A stretch of 64,000 nucleotides of DNA from Anaeramoeba ignava (lineage: Eukaryota; Metamonada; Anaeramoebidae). This document shows, piece by piece, positions 62,917-64,000 of this stretch. The stretch covers positions 189,001-253,000 of the forward strand of contig JAPDFW010000011.1 in assembly GCA_028826165.1 (NCBI GenBank), given 5' to 3'. The translations under genes and the position numbers were made by a program. The stretch's first letter is position 1. Every line of letters begins with the position of its first letter. Below the pieces are notes generated by a model. It worked only from the letters and a program-made list of their open reading frames with translations, ran no database searches and had not been told where the DNA came from.

Positions 62917-63922
62917 TTAGAATTTAAAATCTAAATTGTTGTTATACAAATTAAATAAATTTCGACATTCTTCTAATTGTTTAATTGAATAACCAGTTAC
63001 AAAAATAATTAAATCATCATCTGGAAAATATATTGATAAAATAGAAGCTGCAATTTCACTTGGGAAAAAATTAACAGAAATTGGATTTTTTATTACAATT
63101 TTAATCAATTTAATCATTTTTGTATAAATATCATCATCTTGAACAATAAATTGATTTTTTTCATTTTGAAAAATAAATATTTCCTTCTTTTCTTTATTTA
63201 CTTGAAGAAAAATTTGAAACTCTTGATAGAAAATATTCTAAAAAACTATTTACTGTTGTTGGAATAAAAGAATCTATTATTTTGATTAATTCAACTTCTA
63301 AATTACTAATTTGATTATAACTTTTTGATTTTTTATGATATTTTGGAAAAAACATTTGAAAACAAGAAATTGAAGGAACTTCTTCTTCATAAACTTTCCC
63401 AGCAATAGAAACACATGCTATTATTGCAAAATCACTTTGATTTTTTAAAGTTAAAGGTAAAGATGAAATCATTTTATCAAGATAATAAACAGCAAAAAAA
63501 AAAGTTTCATTTTGAAAATTTAATTTTGAACAAATTGTATCAATTTTTTGAATTGCTTTAATTCTAAATGAAAAATCAATAATTTCTTCTTCTTTTTCTT
63601 CTTTATTTTGTGATTTTGAAAAAATGGTTAAATTTTGGAAAATTTTTTGTTCTTTTTCAAACATTTTTTGTAATTGAATTGTTTGAAGTGTTTGAATTGA
63701 TATTTTAATTGGTGATTTTTCGTTTAAATCATTTTTAGAAATGAAAGAACATAAAAATTTATTTGGTATTAATTTTCTTTTTATTTGTATTTCTTTTGAT
63801 TTATTATTTGAATTAATTAATTGATTAATTTTTTCAATATTTTTTTCTTTTGATTGATTTGGAAAAAATGGATTTATATTATATTTAATTATATTTTTTT
63901 TAACAAATTTTGGAAAAATCAT
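62917..63922 (-). pseudogene. Cyclin, interrupted by a +1 shift
   Basis: N-terminal part from the Met at 63922: a basic low-complexity leader, then a cyclin box (RIKAIQKIDTICSKL, FFFAVYYLDKMIS, ACVSIAGKVYEEEVPS, LEVELIKIIDSFIP, TTVNSFLEYFL). The C-terminal cyclin fold continues in the next frame (QEFQIFLQVNK to NLFNLY), stop at 62917; about 335 aa in all. The switch needs one base skipped near 63226 (EYFL then QEF). Left alone, the first frame runs another dozen codons to AAA TAA A at about 63196-63191, where a +1 slip would also enter the right frame. It may be a sequencing error, a recent mutation or a programmed shift. Cyclin family is clear; partner kinase and subclass are not. Confidence 0.72.
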
Positions 63923-64000
63923 TTAAAAAAAAAATGAAAAAAAATGAAAAATAAAAAAATGGAAAAAAAATTAAAAAATTTTTTAATTAAAAAATTAAAC
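63923..64000 (-). promoter_or_regulatory. T-rich leader of the cyclin gene
   Basis: In the gene's direction: AATTTTTTAATTTTTTTTCC, ATTTTTTTATTTTTC, CATTTTTTTTCATTTTTTTT, then the ATG. Confidence 0.45.

Noticed and set aside
63230-63260. A 16-nt intron GTAAAT...TTTTTAG in the cyclin
   Set aside because: It would restore the frame but removes TTVNSFLEYFL-type cyclin consensus and is far shorter than any other intron here.

Overview
The window is eukaryotic nuclear DNA from a very AT-rich unicellular organism. Nearly all multi-exon genes have GT-AG introns, and many introns are 0.3 to 2.4 kb satellite-like arrays built only from A, T and one scarce third base. Coding exons use both TAA and TGA as stops, so the standard code fits. 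The gene set is typical of a free-living amoeboid or flagellate protist: Arp2/3 subunit ARP3, GARP subunit VPS54, a Spg1/Tem1-type GTPase, a MAP kinase kinase, a CHK2-like checkpoint kinase, NOP2, adenylosuccinate synthetase, MPDU1, TMEM161, ARMC7, a cyclin and the small subunit of serine palmitoyltransferase. The lineage cannot be fixed from sequence alone; an Anaeramoeba-, heterolobosean- or amoebozoan-like protist is my best guess.

Layout. 1-2.9 kb: 3' part of a MAP2K-like kinase (+). 3.1-6.25 kb: VPS54 (-). 6.3-24.0 kb: a tandem duplication, all on the minus strand. Each unit holds an FHA/CHK2-like kinase gene followed by a 1.5-kDa-residue-class (about 1,520 aa) secreted, C2-containing, Pro-Thr-stalked, probably GPI-anchored surface protein. 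In the second unit the kinase gene has lost its four catalytic exons, leaving an FHA-only 195-codon gene. 24.5-33.1 kb: a 2,221-aa leucine-rich-repeat protein with a polytopic membrane domain (+). 33.6-36.6 kb: ARP3 (-). 38.5-40.6 kb: secreted beta-propeller-like protein broken by a single-base shift (-). 40.8-44.5 kb: MPDU1 (-). 44.9-46.9 kb: NOP2 (-). 49.0-49.5 kb: DUF1648-type membrane protein (-). 49.7-52.3 kb: ADSS (+). 53.7 kb: SPT small subunit (+). 54.1-54.7 kb: ARMC7 (-). 55.1-57.3 kb: TMEM161 (-). 57.5-58.9 kb: SPG1 (+). 59.1-61.6 kb: membrane-anchored coiled-coil protein with acidic Leu-Phe motifs, interrupted (+). 62.2-62.8 kb: THEP1-like NTPase (+). 62.9-63.9 kb: cyclin with a single-base shift (-).

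The genes are unrelated in pathway; the window is not an operon or an island with one job. What ties it together is genome architecture. Almost every long intron and spacer is its own private repeat array; arrays in introns are almost free of AG in the sense direction, so the true acceptor is usually the first AG met, while arrays between genes are not. Gene starts share a T-rich leader with repeated TTTTTCATTTTT words. Three genes carry a net +1 shift. The array-mediated duplication and exon loss that made an FHA-only gene is the most interesting single event. All exon joins given here were deduced by eye from GT/AG, reading phase and family similarity; none is backed by transcript data.
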